From Ureibacillus aquaedulcis (lineage in GTDB: Bacteria > Bacillota > Bacilli > Bacillales_A > Planococcaceae): a stretch of 64,000 nt of DNA. Below the pieces are notes generated by a model. The model did no database searches. It saw only the letters and a program-made list of their open reading frames with translations, and was not told where the DNA came from. Shown piece after piece: positions 26,052 to 35,131 of the stretch. Numbering within the stretch: the stretch's first letter is position 1; every line of letters starts with the position of its first letter. The translations under genes and the position numbers were made by a program. The stretch lies in NCBI RefSeq assembly GCF_030418165.1, contig NZ_JAUHTQ010000004.1, forward strand, positions 1 to 64,000, given 5' to 3'.

Positions 26052-27167
26052 CTAGCCTAAGTTAACTTGTGCTTCTTTCTTTTCTCGTTCTTCAACCATT
26101 TCAGCAGCCAATTTATCAATTTCTTTTTTCAGTTCTTCAACCATAGTGGCTTCAGGTACTTTACGAACTGTTTTTCCTTTCATAAATAACAGTCCTTCCC
26201 CGCGTGCACCGGCAATACCGATATCAGCTTCGCGTGCTTCCCCGGGACCATTTACCGCACAACCAAGAACGGCTACTTTTAAAGGAACATTTAATTTTGA
26301 GATGTATTCTTCTACTTCGTTGGCAATTGAAATAAGATCGATTTCAATTCGACCGCAAGTAGGACAAGAGATAAGGGTAGCCATATTTGATGCTAGGCCA
26401 AAGGATTTTAATAATTCACGCGCAACCTTCACTTCTTCTACTGGATCGGCTGATAGGGAAATGCGAAGTGTATTCCCGATACCCTTAGACAGGATTGCAC
26501 CCAGACCTGCAGCAGATTTAACTGTACCTGCAAATAAAGTGCCTGACTCTGTAATCCCTAAGTGTAATGGGTAGTCAAAGGCTTTGGCAGCTTTTTCATA
26601 GGCTTCAATTGCAAGATTAACATCAGAAGCTTTCATTGAAACGATAATATCATGGAAATCCAAGTCTTCTAAAATTTTAATATGATGCAATGCGGATTCT
26701 ACCATACCATCGGCAGTCGGGTAACCGTACTTCTCTAATATATGTCGCTCTAATGAACCGGCGTTTACCCCGATACGGATCGGAATGCCTTTTGCTTTAG
26801 CTGCATTCACAACAGCTTCGACTTTCTCGCGACGGCCGATATTTCCTGGATTGATGCGTACTTTATCGATCCCGTTTTCAATTGCCTTTAATGCTAACTT
26901 ATAATCAAAATGAATATCCGCTACTAGAGGGATATTTATACGTTTTTTAATATCAGCAATCGCATCTGCAGCACGCTCGTCTGGCACTGCTACACGAACG
27001 ATTTGGCAACCTGCTTCTTCTAACCTAAGAATTTCTGCAACTGTTGCTTCTACATCATGTGTTTTTGTTGTACACATACTTTGGATGAATAGTTCATTAC
27101 TACCACCAATCGTTAAATTACCCACACGTACAGGACGTGTTTTTGAACGGTGAATGAGTTCACTCAT
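26052..27167 (-). CDS. ispG: (E)-4-hydroxy-3-methylbut-2-enyl-diphosphate synthase IspG
   Basis: 371 residues, AAAGGAGAGA before the ATG. Penultimate enzyme of the MEP pathway; TIM barrel plus C-terminal iron-sulphur domain. Cluster cysteines are seen in CPTCGR and in [10 protein letters not shown]. The barrel segments [26 protein letters not shown] and [10 protein letters not shown] are typical. First gene of an ispG-yqfW unit. Together with ispH it shows that this organism makes isoprenoids by the MEP route. Confidence 0.96.
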   Translation of the reverse strand: MSELIHRSKTRPVRVGNLTIGGSNELFIQSMCTTKTHDVEATVAEILRLEEAGCQIVRVAVPDERAADAIADIKKRINIPLVADIHFDYKLALKAIENGIDKVRINPGNIGRREKVEAVVNAAKAKGIPIRIGVNAGSLERHILEKYGYPTADGMVESALHHIKILEDLDFHDIIVSMKASDVNLAIEAYEKAAKAFDYPLHLGITESGTLFAGTVKSAAGLGAILSKGIGNTLRISLSADPVEEVKVARELLKSFGLASNMATLISCPTCGRIEIDLISIANEVEEYISKLNVPLKVAVLGCAVNGPGEAREADIGIAGARGEGLLFMKGKTVRKVPEATMVEELKKEIDKLAAEMVEEREKKEAQVNLG

Positions 27168-27278
27168 GAAGATTCTCTCCTTTTTAAGGTACGTAGCTTA
27201 ACATTTCTCGTACCGCACTTCCATTATTTTATCAGTGTAGTGAAAGATGAACAAGGAAGAAGCGTCATTTTTTAATCA

Positions 27279-27614
27279 TCAGCAATTATTTTCTGTTTTA
27301 TCATAGATTGGTATTTTAATAAGCTCCCCGGTAACCATGGCTTGCTTTTGCAAATGAGGATTCAGTTGATAGAATTGTGCCATTCTTTCTGGATAAGATA
27401 AATCAACTTCCGAAGGATATGCTGCAAGCAAGGATTGTACAGTATCACCGGCAACTGTCACTACAGAAAGGGTTTTAATGGTAATTTGCTGCTCGCATGC
27501 TTCAATTTCTTTTTCGTGATCAAAGGCTGCCAATGGGACAGTCCCTTCAGTTAAATCTATTTTAATCACGGCTGCTATCAGGAAAAACACAGCCGTAAAG
27601 ATTAGAAATCTCAT
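27279..27614 (-). CDS. yqfZ: YqfZ-like secreted/anchored protein with LysM-like region
   Basis: 111 residues; N-terminal hydrophobic helix (FLIFTAVFFLIAAVI) acting as signal or anchor. The rest contains V-A-G-D-T-V-Q-S-L and YQLNPHLQKQ...G-E-L-I-K-I-P, the two halves of a LysM-like fold, which binds peptidoglycan. B. subtilis yqfZ, a sporulation gene beside ispG, has this layout. The ribosome site AAAGGAGG lies in one arm of a strong hairpin (27622-27654), suggesting translational control. Confidence 0.7.
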   Translation of the reverse strand: MRFLIFTAVFFLIAAVIKIDLTEGTVPLAAFDHEKEIEACEQQITIKTLSVVTVAGDTVQSLLAAYPSEVDLSYPERMAQFYQLNPHLQKQAMVTGELIKIPIYDKTENNC

Positions 27615-27621
27615 AAAATTC

Positions 27622-27654
27622 CCTCCTTTCTCTCACTATATGTAGAGAAGGAGG
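27622..27654 (-). promoter_or_regulatory. Hairpin sequestering the yqfZ ribosome site
   Basis: On the minus strand CCTCCTTCTCT pairs with AGAGAAAGGAGG (one bulged base, 10-nt loop); the second arm contains the yqfZ Shine-Dalgarno sequence. There is no T tract after it, so it is not a normal terminator. Confidence 0.6.
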
Positions 27655-27665
27655 AATCATGCCTA

Positions 27666-28175
27666 TTATTTTTTTGGTATTTTTGGATATTTTGTTGAAG
27701 CTAAAATTAATAGAATGATCGTAATAAGAATCCCCAGTATAGTAGAAACTATGCTAGAAATCTTTAATATTGATAATAGTACAGTTAGAAGTGTCGACCA
27801 AGTAATCGCCAATGCGGCTGTACGCCACATATGCCGGTATTCCCCTCGGCGATGCATCACTTTTAAAAGGATTACACCAACAAATGCATATATACTAACC
27901 CTTATAAAAATGAGAATTGTCGATGTTAGTGTTAAGAGTACAAAAGCGAAAGGATACAGGAGCCATTGTATATCTTTTACATATTCCGTTAACCCTGTAA
28001 AGTTGTATGAAGTCTCCGTTACGCCTGTTAAAAATTGGAAGAATGAATAGATTGTTACCACAGCGATTAGTAGAAAAACATATTGAATTGTTTTACCGAT
28101 CGTTAATAATCTATAAGCCGCTAATTTTTTTGGATGAACGAGACTATCAATAATAAGTTGCGAGTGTTTTACCAT
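27666..28175 (-). CDS. yqgB: DUF1189-like membrane protein YqgB
   Basis: 169 residues with GGAGGAGA upstream. Five hydrophobic helices separated by short loops; the opening L-I-I-D-S-L-V-H-P-K-K-L-A-A-Y-R fits the DUF1189 start (short helix, H-P-K, then membrane region). Position between yqfZ and yqgC supports YqgB. DUF1189 resembles maltodextrin-type membrane proteins but its job is unknown. 12 nt of coding-free space plus the hairpin separate it from yqfZ. Confidence 0.7.
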   Translation of the reverse strand: MVKHSQLIIDSLVHPKKLAAYRLLTIGKTIQYVFLLIAVVTIYSFFQFLTGVTETSYNFTGLTEYVKDIQWLLYPFAFVLLTLTSTILIFIRVSIYAFVGVILLKVMHRRGEYRHMWRTAALAITWSTLLTVLLSILKISSIVSTILGILITIILLILASTKYPKIPKK

Positions 28176-28330
28176 ATTTTCTCCTCCATATGTGAGTTTA
28201 ACATGAAGATAAATGGTCTATAAAGATACAAGCGATAAATTTAATAGAATAAAAATTATTAATTCTTCATTTGAAACTTTTTAAGAAGTCTATCGTATAT
28301 CATTGGTAATCAGGAATAGGAGTTGTTTTT

Positions 28331-28810
28331 TTGGATATAATTGCATGGGTACTAATTATTGCTAGCTTTGCCGTCGCGTTTGTAGGTCTGGTTTATCCGA
28401 TCATTCCATCCGTACTTTTTATTGTACTGGGCTTTATCGTATATGGGTTGTTTTACTCATTCGCAGATCTGGGCTGGTTATTCTGGACAATTCAAATCTT
28501 GTTTATAATCCTGTTATTTGTTGCAGATTCCCTTTCCAATTTGGTTGGAGTGAAAAAATTTGGCGGTACAAAAGCGGGAATGTGGGGAAGTACAATTGGC
28601 TTGCTTATTGGACCATTCATTATCCCTGTAGCGGGAATTTTGATTGGACCTTTTATTGGGGCCGTCATAGGGGAACTTTTAGTCACGAAAACAGAATATA
28701 AACAAGCACTGAAAGCTGGTGTAGGGTCATTAGTAGGCTTTTTGACATCCATCGTAACAAAGGGGATCATCCAGGTAATTATGATCATTATTTTTATCAT
28801 TGCGATTTGA
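28331..28810 (+). CDS. yqgC: DUF456 membrane protein YqgC
   Basis: 159 residues, TTG start with TAGGAG upstream. Four to five glycine-rich hydrophobic helices (GLLIGPFIIPVAGILIGPFIGAVIGELL...), the DUF456 signature. Directly precedes sodA as yqgC does in B. subtilis. Function unknown. Confidence 0.8.
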   Translation: MDIIAWVLIIASFAVAFVGLVYPIIPSVLFIVLGFIVYGLFYSFADLGWLFWTIQILFIILLFVADSLSNLVGVKKFGGTKAGMWGSTIGLLIGPFIIPVAGILIGPFIGAVIGELLVTKTEYKQALKAGVGSLVGFLTSIVTKGIIQVIMIIIFIIAI

Positions 28811-28962
28811 ATGAAAGAAGTCTAGAGGTAAATGCAGCCAACCTTTCCGTCAAAAGGCTGAATTGTAATTCTGAAGTGTTTATTGATTGAATCAGGTCAA
28901 TAATTTTGATAACCTAGAAAAGGAATCGAGATTACTTTTTATTTTGAGGGAGGAAATACAAA

Positions 28963-29568
28963 ATGGCTTATGAATTACCACAATTAACTTATGCTTATGA
29001 TGCATTAGAACCAAACATTGATGCAAAAACTATGGAAATCCACCATTCTAAACATCACAACACGTATGTAACAAACTTAAACGCTGCAGTTGAAGGAACA
29101 GAATTTGCAGGCAAAGATCTTTTGGAACTTATTTCAAACATCGATGCTCTTCCAGCTGACAAACAAACAGCTGTACGCAACAATGGTGGTGGACATGCCA
29201 ACCATACATTATTCTGGGAAATCCTGGCTCCAGGTGGAGCAACAGCTCCAACTGGTGAATTAGCTGCTGCAATTGACGCTAAATTCGGTAGCTTTGATGC
29301 ATTCAAAGAAGAATTCGCAAAAGCTGCAACTGGCCGTTTCGGTTCAGGTTGGGCTTGGTTAGTAGTAGATGGCGGCGAAATCGCAATCACTTCAACTCCA
29401 AACCAAGACTCTCCAGTAATGGAAGGTAAAACACCAGTACTAGGCTTAGACGTTTGGGAGCATGCATACTACCTAAACTACCAAAACCGTCGTCCTGACT
29501 ATATTACTGCATTCTGGAATGTAGTAAACTGGGATGTAGTTGAATCTAAATATCAAGCTGCAAAATAA
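28963..29568 (+). CDS. sodA: Superoxide dismutase (Mn type)
   Basis: 201 residues with a GAGGGAGGAAA site. Metal ligands of Fe/Mn SOD are visible: His27 in IHHSKHH, His in [11 protein letters not shown], Asp and His in [21 protein letters not shown] and the QDSPVMEG region favour manganese. Converts superoxide to peroxide and oxygen in the cytoplasm. Codon choice is strongly biased, consistent with high expression. Ends in a strong terminator. Confidence 0.97.
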   Translation: MAYELPQLTYAYDALEPNIDAKTMEIHHSKHHNTYVTNLNAAVEGTEFAGKDLLELISNIDALPADKQTAVRNNGGGHANHTLFWEILAPGGATAPTGELAAAIDAKFGSFDAFKEEFAKAATGRFGSGWAWLVVDGGEIAITSTPNQDSPVMEGKTPVLGLDVWEHAYYLNYQNRRPDYITAFWNVVNWDVVESKYQAAK

Positions 29569-29595
29569 GCTGAATTAGACCCAAAGAAGTAAAAT

Positions 29596-29637
29596 AAAAG
29601 CGCTGGCTCAATACATTTATGAGCCAGCGCTTTTTTA
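29596..29637 (+). terminator. Terminator of sodA
   Basis: Perfect 15-bp stem (29596-29610 against 29620-29634, AAAAGCGCTGGCTCA type) followed by TTT. Confidence 0.9.
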
Positions 29638-29799
29638 ACTATGTAGGGGACTAGTCTGTTTCTTACCGACAGGACCTATAAAGGAATAAGAATATTTGAA
29701 TCCAGGAAGGAATACATTAGACAGAGATCCTATTTCTGGAGTGAATCACTTATAAAAGTTGATTGATTGTGCAATTTGCATAATGAATGGAGTGGATTA

Positions 29800-30351
29800 T
29801 TGGTTGCAATAGTGAGTTCTATTAGTATAGTATTACTTACTCTTGTTCTTAGCTCAGTATTTCGGCGACAGTCCAAAGAAAACCATCTTTCCAGTTGCTT
29901 AGCCATGTTTGTAACGATGACGAAAAGTACATTAGTGGGAATACTGGTTGGAATGTGGATTACCGATATGGTATTTGCTACAGTTATTGCAATACTTATC
30001 AGCTTTTTGTTGGTTTGCATCATGACCTATCAGCTTTCCATTAAAATTGTTTTAGAGAGTGTAAGTGCACTTTTTATGGGGGCAATGATGGGGGCGATGC
30101 TCAGTATCATGACAACAAACAATCAACTGCTTAGCATCGTTTTTTTTACAATTATTTATTTAGTTAGCTGCATTTTGGCAGCAGGACTATGGAACAGACA
30201 AACCTACCACAATTTTATTAAAGGTATTCCATCCAAGGTAAAGCTGAGTATTGCATTAGCTGTTCTATTTTTGGCAGTAACGGCTTTTATCGATTTAAGG
30301 TCGATAGCAAACGATGAAGTGAAAACTGAGCAGCATCAACATCATCATTAA
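29800..30351 (+). CDS. Small polytopic membrane protein, unknown, His-rich tail
   Basis: About 183 residues; TTG at 29800 chosen because GGAG lies 8 nt upstream. Five to six hydrophobic helices with repeated G and M (GAMMGAMLSIM); the C terminus ends E-Q-H-Q-H-H-H, a possible metal-binding tail. The first cytoplasmic loop is basic (VFRRQSKENH). I do not recognise the family with confidence; resemblance to metal-efflux or sensor membrane proteins is only by composition. Confidence 0.65.
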   Translation: MVAIVSSISIVLLTLVLSSVFRRQSKENHLSSCLAMFVTMTKSTLVGILVGMWITDMVFATVIAILISFLLVCIMTYQLSIKIVLESVSALFMGAMMGAMLSIMTTNNQLLSIVFFTIIYLVSCILAAGLWNRQTYHNFIKGIPSKVKLSIALAVLFLAVTAFIDLRSIANDEVKTEQHQHHH

Positions 30352-30357
30352 TCGATT

Positions 30358-30388
30358 CAGCATGAAGTTTATCGCTTCATGCTTTTTT
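30358..30388 (+). terminator. Intrinsic terminator
   Basis: AGCATGAAG/CTTCATGCT stem followed by six T, just after the membrane protein gene. Confidence 0.8.
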
Positions 30389-30450
30389 AGTTTTAACCAA
30401 AAGCATAATAATCCGCTAAAAGGTTCAAATTATGCTATATGGAGGTGAAG

Positions 30451-30627
30451 ATGTTGAATAAAGATAAAAAAAACTCACTGGATCGAGAAGAATATGGACA
30501 TGGCTACGATTTGAGTCCTGATGATTTTGATGTCATTGGTCAAAACGATGAGGCGAAAAAACAAAACCAGAATGAAAATAATGACAAGCGTGATAATAAA
30601 CATAACCCATCCAGATTAAATCAATAA
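30451..30627 (+). CDS. Small hydrophilic protein, unknown
   Basis: About 58 residues from ATG 30451 with GGAGGTG upstream (the next codon TTG 30454 has better spacing and is an alternative). Charged and Asn/Lys/Asp-rich, no hydrophobic segment; probably disordered. Y-G-H-G-Y-D-L-S-P-D-D-F-D near residues 15-27 is the only ordered-looking piece. The good ribosome site and a following terminator support a real gene. Family not recognised. Confidence 0.55.
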   Translation: MLNKDKKNSLDREEYGHGYDLSPDDFDVIGQNDEAKKQNQNENNDKRDNKHNPSRLNQ

Positions 30628-30634
30628 TAAAACG

Positions 30635-30685
30635 AAGGCATTCGGCTTCAAAGCAAATTAATTTGAAGCTTAATGCTTTTTTTTC
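30635..30685 (+). terminator. Intrinsic terminator
   Basis: AAGGCATT plus CTTCAAA on the left pair with TTTGAAG plus AATGCTT on the right; eight T follow. Confidence 0.8.
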
Positions 30686-30782
30686 GCAATAATACATCAT
30701 GTCGAATGTTTTTTTCGACAGAAGTTCTAAAAACTCCCCTTTTTTCTTAAAGTGTAACGAGAACAAATAAAGGGGAGTGTAC

Positions 30783-31664
30783 ATGCTTATTGATGGAGTG
30801 TTCTCAGGTGGCGGTATAAAAGGATTTGCATATATTGGGGCGATGCAGGTTCTGGAAGAAAAGAATTATCGCTTTAAACGTGTGGCAGGAACAAGTGCTG
30901 GTGCCATATTGGCATGTTTTATAGCTGCAGGCTATACTGCAAATGAGATAGAAGAAATCTTGGATGAACTCAATTTGAAATCACTTCTCGATCCTCCAAA
31001 GCCAGCTGGTACTCTTCCTTTTTTAAAGTGGCTGAATTTATACTTTCGGATGGGATTATATAAAGGAAAAGCACTCGAAAAATGGTTTCATAAAAAACTG
31101 GCGATTAAAGGGATCCTGACATTTAATGATTTACCAAAAGATTCATTAAAGCTCATTGCGTCGGATCTGACAAATGGCAGAATGATTGTCATACCCGACG
31201 ATTTAGCTTCCTATGGCATTGATTGGAGAAAGTTCCCGGTGGCCAAAGCATTGCGTATGAGTTGCGGCATACCATTTTTCTTTGAACCAATTAAGTTAAG
31301 TAATCGAAATGGTGAGTGCCTATTTGTAGATGGGGGAGTTCTTAGCAATTTTCCATTGTGGGTTTTTGATAATGGAAATAAACAACGCCCTACTATTGGG
31401 TTGAAACTGAGTAATCCCAGAGAAGATATGCCACCCCAGAAAATCAAAAATGGATTGAATTTATTTGAAGCACTGTTTTCAACAATGAAAAATGCCCATG
31501 ATGAACGTTATATTGCCAGGAAGCATGAACGGAATATTGTTTTTATACCTGTGGAAAAGTATAGTGCAACACAGTTTGACTTGGACGAAGAAACCAAAAA
31601 AACGTTGATAGAAATTGGGAGAAAGCGTACTTCTAGATTTCTGGAAACCTGGAGACCGTCGTAA
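30783..31664 (+). CDS. Patatin-like phospholipase
   Basis: 293 residues from ATG 30783 (AAAGGGGAG upstream). Oxyanion loop S-G-G-G-I-K-G (9-15), nucleophile elbow G-T-S-A-G near residue 37-41, catalytic Asp in V-D-G-G-V-L-S-N-F-P near residue 184. The complete Ser-Asp dyad predicts an active lipid acyl hydrolase. Similar in size to YqhO of B. subtilis. No signal peptide, so cytoplasmic or membrane-peripheral. Substrate unknown. Confidence 0.88.
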   Translation: MLIDGVFSGGGIKGFAYIGAMQVLEEKNYRFKRVAGTSAGAILACFIAAGYTANEIEEILDELNLKSLLDPPKPAGTLPFLKWLNLYFRMGLYKGKALEKWFHKKLAIKGILTFNDLPKDSLKLIASDLTNGRMIVIPDDLASYGIDWRKFPVAKALRMSCGIPFFFEPIKLSNRNGECLFVDGGVLSNFPLWVFDNGNKQRPTIGLKLSNPREDMPPQKIKNGLNLFEALFSTMKNAHDERYIARKHERNIVFIPVEKYSATQFDLDEETKKTLIEIGRKRTSRFLETWRPS

Positions 31665-31730
31665 AGCAGATTGGATAATTCCCGCTGCACATCACATACT
31701 TATCATGATATGTAAAAGGGAGAGAAGAAG

Positions 31731-32153
31731 ATGTCAAAAACACCGGAGAACACAGCAGCAAAAATATTGGAAGATAATATGGTCGGAACAATGGCGACAA
31801 TTGAAGGGAATAAACCTCACGCTCGTTATATGACTTTCTTTAATGATAATTTTACTTTATATACTGCAACAAGCAAAGATACACATAAAGTGGAGGAATT
31901 ATCAAAAAATCCACATACTCATATCCTTATTGGATACGATGGTAAAGGGCTCGGCGATGAATATCTGGAAATTGCAGGAGAAGTTGAAATATCCAACGAT
32001 GATGCAATGCGGGAAAAAGTATGGAATAATTCTTTAAAAGATTGGTTTACAGGCCCACATGATCCAAAGATGGTCATTCTAAAAGTTACCCCAACCCAAA
32101 TAAAACTCATGAATACAAAGGGGAAGGACCCTGTAAATATTAACTTTTTATAG
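31731..32153 (+). CDS. Pyridoxamine-phosphate-oxidase-like flavin-binding protein
   Basis: 140 residues, AAGGGAGAG site. Split-barrel FMN-binding fold of the general stress protein 26 (YdaG) group: MATIEGNKPHARYM then FTLYTATSKDTHKVEELSKNPHTHILIG. It is a single-domain protein of normal length. Likely a small flavin- or heme-type stress protein; exact reaction unknown. Confidence 0.82.
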   Translation: MSKTPENTAAKILEDNMVGTMATIEGNKPHARYMTFFNDNFTLYTATSKDTHKVEELSKNPHTHILIGYDGKGLGDEYLEIAGEVEISNDDAMREKVWNNSLKDWFTGPHDPKMVILKVTPTQIKLMNTKGKDPVNINFL

Positions 32154-32185
32154 CTGCCTGATTATATGGCTCAATTTATATCCAG

Positions 32186-32214
32186 AGGCGGTTGTCAGCA
32201 ATGGGCAATCGCCT
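32186..32214 (+). terminator. Weak hairpin, possible terminator
   Basis: AGGCGGTTG (32186-32194) pairs with CAATCGCCT (32206-32214), one wobble; tail TAATTCTTATG is only partly T-rich. Confidence 0.4.
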
Positions 32215-32331
32215 AATTCTTATGAAGAAAATAAAAGATATGATGGATTTAGTAAAAAGATTTAAGAAACTGGTTCTATCTTGTCCAATTTTTCTTACAC
32301 TAAAGTATGAAGAAGAATTGAGGTGGATAGT

Positions 32332-33615
32332 TTGTCGAAGAAATGGAGCATAGCTGCGCTGGTTTTGTACGTAGTCTACGCTGTTGGTATGTATTTTTAC
32401 ATATTTCATGGGGCATCGGGAGGCGTTCCAGCTACATTGAAGGGGACTGTAGCTGACCCGCAAACCTTCATGACGGAACGGGAACTTTATTTAAGTGATG
32501 ATTATTCAAAAATACGAAATTTCCTCTTCTTTGTTGTTACACCTTTTGAATGGCTAGTTTATTTTTTAATTTTATTTATGGGGATTTCCCGGGTTTTCGA
32601 AAAATGGGCGGATACCAAGTGGCGGTTATTTAAAAATGGCGCTTATTTATTCCTTCTAAATCTTTTTACGACGATTGTCTTTTATCCGATTGATATCTAT
32701 CGCTATTCCCTGAGTAAAGAATATGGAATTAGCACCCAAGGATTTTCTTCATGGATGAGGGATTACGTGATTGATTTTTGGGTGAATTTCGGAACGACAT
32801 TACTCATTGTTTTAGTGTTGTATTGGTTGATTCAGAAGAGCGCAAAAAAATGGTGGCTTTACGCATGGTTACTTACAATCCCGTTTGCTATTTTTATGAT
32901 GTACCTTCAGCCGGTTGTCATCGATCCTCTTTATAATGAGTTTACACCACTGAAGGATAAGGAGCTTGAAGCGAAAATCCTAAGCCTTGCAGATCAAGCG
33001 GACATTCCTTCAGATCATGTATTTGAGGTGGATATGTCCGAAAAAACCAATGCACTGAATGCATATGTAACAGGAATAGGAGGCAACTCGAGAATTGTCT
33101 TATGGGATACAACACTCAATAACTTGACAGATGAAGAAATTCTATTCATTATGGCGCACGAGATGGGGCACTACGTAGAGAAACATATTTATATTGGAAT
33201 TGCCCTCTATTTGCTGTCTATGTTAGTTGGATTATGGTTAATCTCCAAAATCATGCCATGGATGGTTTCGAAATTTGGGCGAGTGTTGAATATCGAGAAG
33301 GTGAGCGATATTCGTTCACTTCCTTTATTCTTGGTATTAGCTTCATTTTTACTGTTTATTTCTAACCCAATTTCCAATACTGTTTCAAGGTATCAAGAAA
33401 CAAGGTCAGATGAATATGCAATGGAACTAACCGGAGACGCCGAGGCTGCGGTCAGCACATTCCAGAATCTTGCTAAAGCGGGGTTAAGTGAAGTAAATCC
33501 TCCATGGCTAGTTAAGATATTCCGATATACACATCCACCAATGTTGGAACGCATCAATACAATCGCAAGATATACGGATAAAAACGAAGTTGAAACGGAA
33601 CAGCAAGCCGAATAA
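32332..33615 (+). CDS. M48 zinc metalloprotease (Ste24/CAAX-protease-like)
   Basis: About 427 residues from TTG 32332, six bases after GAGGTGG. Several transmembrane helices in the N-terminal half, then the zinc motif H-E-M-G-H (near residue 280) and the third ligand region TRSDEYAME near residue 360. This is the Ste24p-type architecture, similar to YhfN of B. subtilis. A membrane protease with its active site at the membrane face. No isoprenylated substrates are expected in bacteria, so its role is probably membrane protein quality control. Confidence 0.88.
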   Translation: MSKKWSIAALVLYVVYAVGMYFYIFHGASGGVPATLKGTVADPQTFMTERELYLSDDYSKIRNFLFFVVTPFEWLVYFLILFMGISRVFEKWADTKWRLFKNGAYLFLLNLFTTIVFYPIDIYRYSLSKEYGISTQGFSSWMRDYVIDFWVNFGTTLLIVLVLYWLIQKSAKKWWLYAWLLTIPFAIFMMYLQPVVIDPLYNEFTPLKDKELEAKILSLADQADIPSDHVFEVDMSEKTNALNAYVTGIGGNSRIVLWDTTLNNLTDEEILFIMAHEMGHYVEKHIYIGIALYLLSMLVGLWLISKIMPWMVSKFGRVLNIEKVSDIRSLPLFLVLASFLLFISNPISNTVSRYQETRSDEYAMELTGDAEAAVSTFQNLAKAGLSEVNPPWLVKIFRYTHPPMLERINTIARYTDKNEVETEQQAE

Positions 33616-33628
33616 TAGAAAATTTAAG

Positions 33629-33669
33629 AATAGCTAACAATGTAAAATCACTGTTAGCTATTTATTTTT
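33629..33669 (+). terminator. Intrinsic terminator
   Basis: AATAGCTAACA/TGTTAGCTATT stem followed by TATTTTT. Confidence 0.8.
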
Positions 33670-33881
33670 CGTCAAAAAATAGAAAATCCTCTATTCCTGA
33701 TAGAAGTAAGAGATTTTTGTAATAATTGACTAATATATATTGTCGGAATACTTCGTCTTATCTACCGCTTCTATGTTATATTAAAAGTTATTAAATAATA
33801 AAAAGTTATGGGCAGATGTAATTTGACAGTAAATAATTATCTATCCCATTATTCTGCTTTTTATGAAGGGGAGTAAACAAG

Positions 33882-34979
33882 ATGGCACAATTAACAGCAC
33901 CATTTCGTTATGATCATGTGGGAAGCTTTTTAAGACCGGCAGAGTTAAAAGAAGCGCGTTCCAAGTTCCTAAATAACGAAATTACATATGAAGAATTGAA
34001 AAAAGTAGAAGATCAATCAATCATTCGTTTAATCCAAAAACAAAAAGAAATGGGTGTTCTAGCGATTACTGACGGGGAGTTCCGTCGCAGCTGGTGGCAC
34101 TTTGATTTCCTGGGTGGCCTTGAGGGAATGGATTATTACGAAAAAGAACAAGGCTTAAATTTCCATAACCTTGAGACTCGGAAAGAAGGAGTGCGAGTGG
34201 TCGGGAAAATCGACTTTGGCAACCATCCATTTCTAGATCATTTTAAATTCTTGAAAGAACATGCTGGTGATTCAACGGCGAAATTCACAATCCCAAGTCC
34301 GAATATGCTGCATGCCCGTGCAGATGGTAATGCAGAGATCTATCCAGATGATCAAGAGCTAATTGAAGATACAATCAAGGCTTACCAAAAAGCAATTCAG
34401 GCTTTTTATGATGCAGGCTGCCGCTATTTACAACTTGATGATACTTCTTGGGCAAGCTTATTCTCCGAGGAATCACGAGCTAAATTAGTGTCTGAAGGCA
34501 GAGACCCTCAAAAGTTCATGGAGACGCTTCAATATGTCATTAATGAATCGATCAAGAATAAACCTAGTGACATGACAATTACTATGCATATTTGCCGTGG
34601 AAATTATAAATCGACATTCTTCTCCAGTGGTGGATACAATTATGCCGCTGAAGTGATTTTCGGTGGATTAAATGTCGATGGGCTATTCCTTGAGTTTGAT
34701 GATGAGCGTTCTGGAAGCTTTGAGCCATTACAATATGTAAATCGCCCTGATCTGAAAATTGTACTGGGCTTAATCACATCAAAATTTGGTGAACTAGAGG
34801 ATAAGGAAGAAATCAAAGCACGCATTCAACAGGCAGCAAAATATGTTTCTTTAGATCAACTTTGCTTGAGCCCGCAATGCGGATTTTCTTCAACAGAAGA
34901 TGGAAACATTCTGGAAGAGGAAAACCAATGGCAGAAGCTTACATTAGTTAAGGAAATAGCTGAAGAAGTTTGGGGTTAA
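33882..34979 (+). CDS. MetE C-terminal-like methyltransferase (YxjG/YxjH family)
   Basis: 365 residues with AAGGGGAG upstream. Corresponds to the catalytic C-terminal barrel of cobalamin-independent methionine synthase without the N-terminal half. Zinc ligand candidates are seen in TMHICRGN (His, Cys), the E of FLEFDD and Cys in LSPQCGF. FRYDHVGSFLRP at the N terminus is typical of YxjG/YxjH. Such proteins methylate homocysteine or a related thiol. No S-box (SAM) leader precedes it, unlike yxjG/yxjH in B. subtilis. A B12-independent route would complement the B12 genes here. Confidence 0.85.
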   Translation: MAQLTAPFRYDHVGSFLRPAELKEARSKFLNNEITYEELKKVEDQSIIRLIQKQKEMGVLAITDGEFRRSWWHFDFLGGLEGMDYYEKEQGLNFHNLETRKEGVRVVGKIDFGNHPFLDHFKFLKEHAGDSTAKFTIPSPNMLHARADGNAEIYPDDQELIEDTIKAYQKAIQAFYDAGCRYLQLDDTSWASLFSEESRAKLVSEGRDPQKFMETLQYVINESIKNKPSDMTITMHICRGNYKSTFFSSGGYNYAAEVIFGGLNVDGLFLEFDDERSGSFEPLQYVNRPDLKIVLGLITSKFGELEDKEEIKARIQQAAKYVSLDQLCLSPQCGFSSTEDGNILEEENQWQKLTLVKEIAEEVWG

Positions 34980-34991
34980 ATAGTAAGTAAA

Positions 34992-35033
34992 AAACTTGGG
35001 CTTACACTTATGTGTAGGTTCAAGTTTTTTTAT
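34992..35033 (+). terminator. Intrinsic terminator
   Basis: AAACTTG..TACAC arms pair with GTGTA..CAAGTTT, then seven T. Confidence 0.75.
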
Positions 35034-35131
35034 AGTGGACGAAAAAAATTCGAAATATTGTAATTTGTAAACGTATACACCGTTTTCTATAATTAAATAA
35101 AGAGCTTCAATAAATTGTTTGGAGGGGTTAG

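Noticed and set aside
33780-33881. Possible SAM riboswitch (S-box) before the MetE-C-like gene
   Set aside because: None of the conserved S-box core segments is present; only a weak long-range hairpin.
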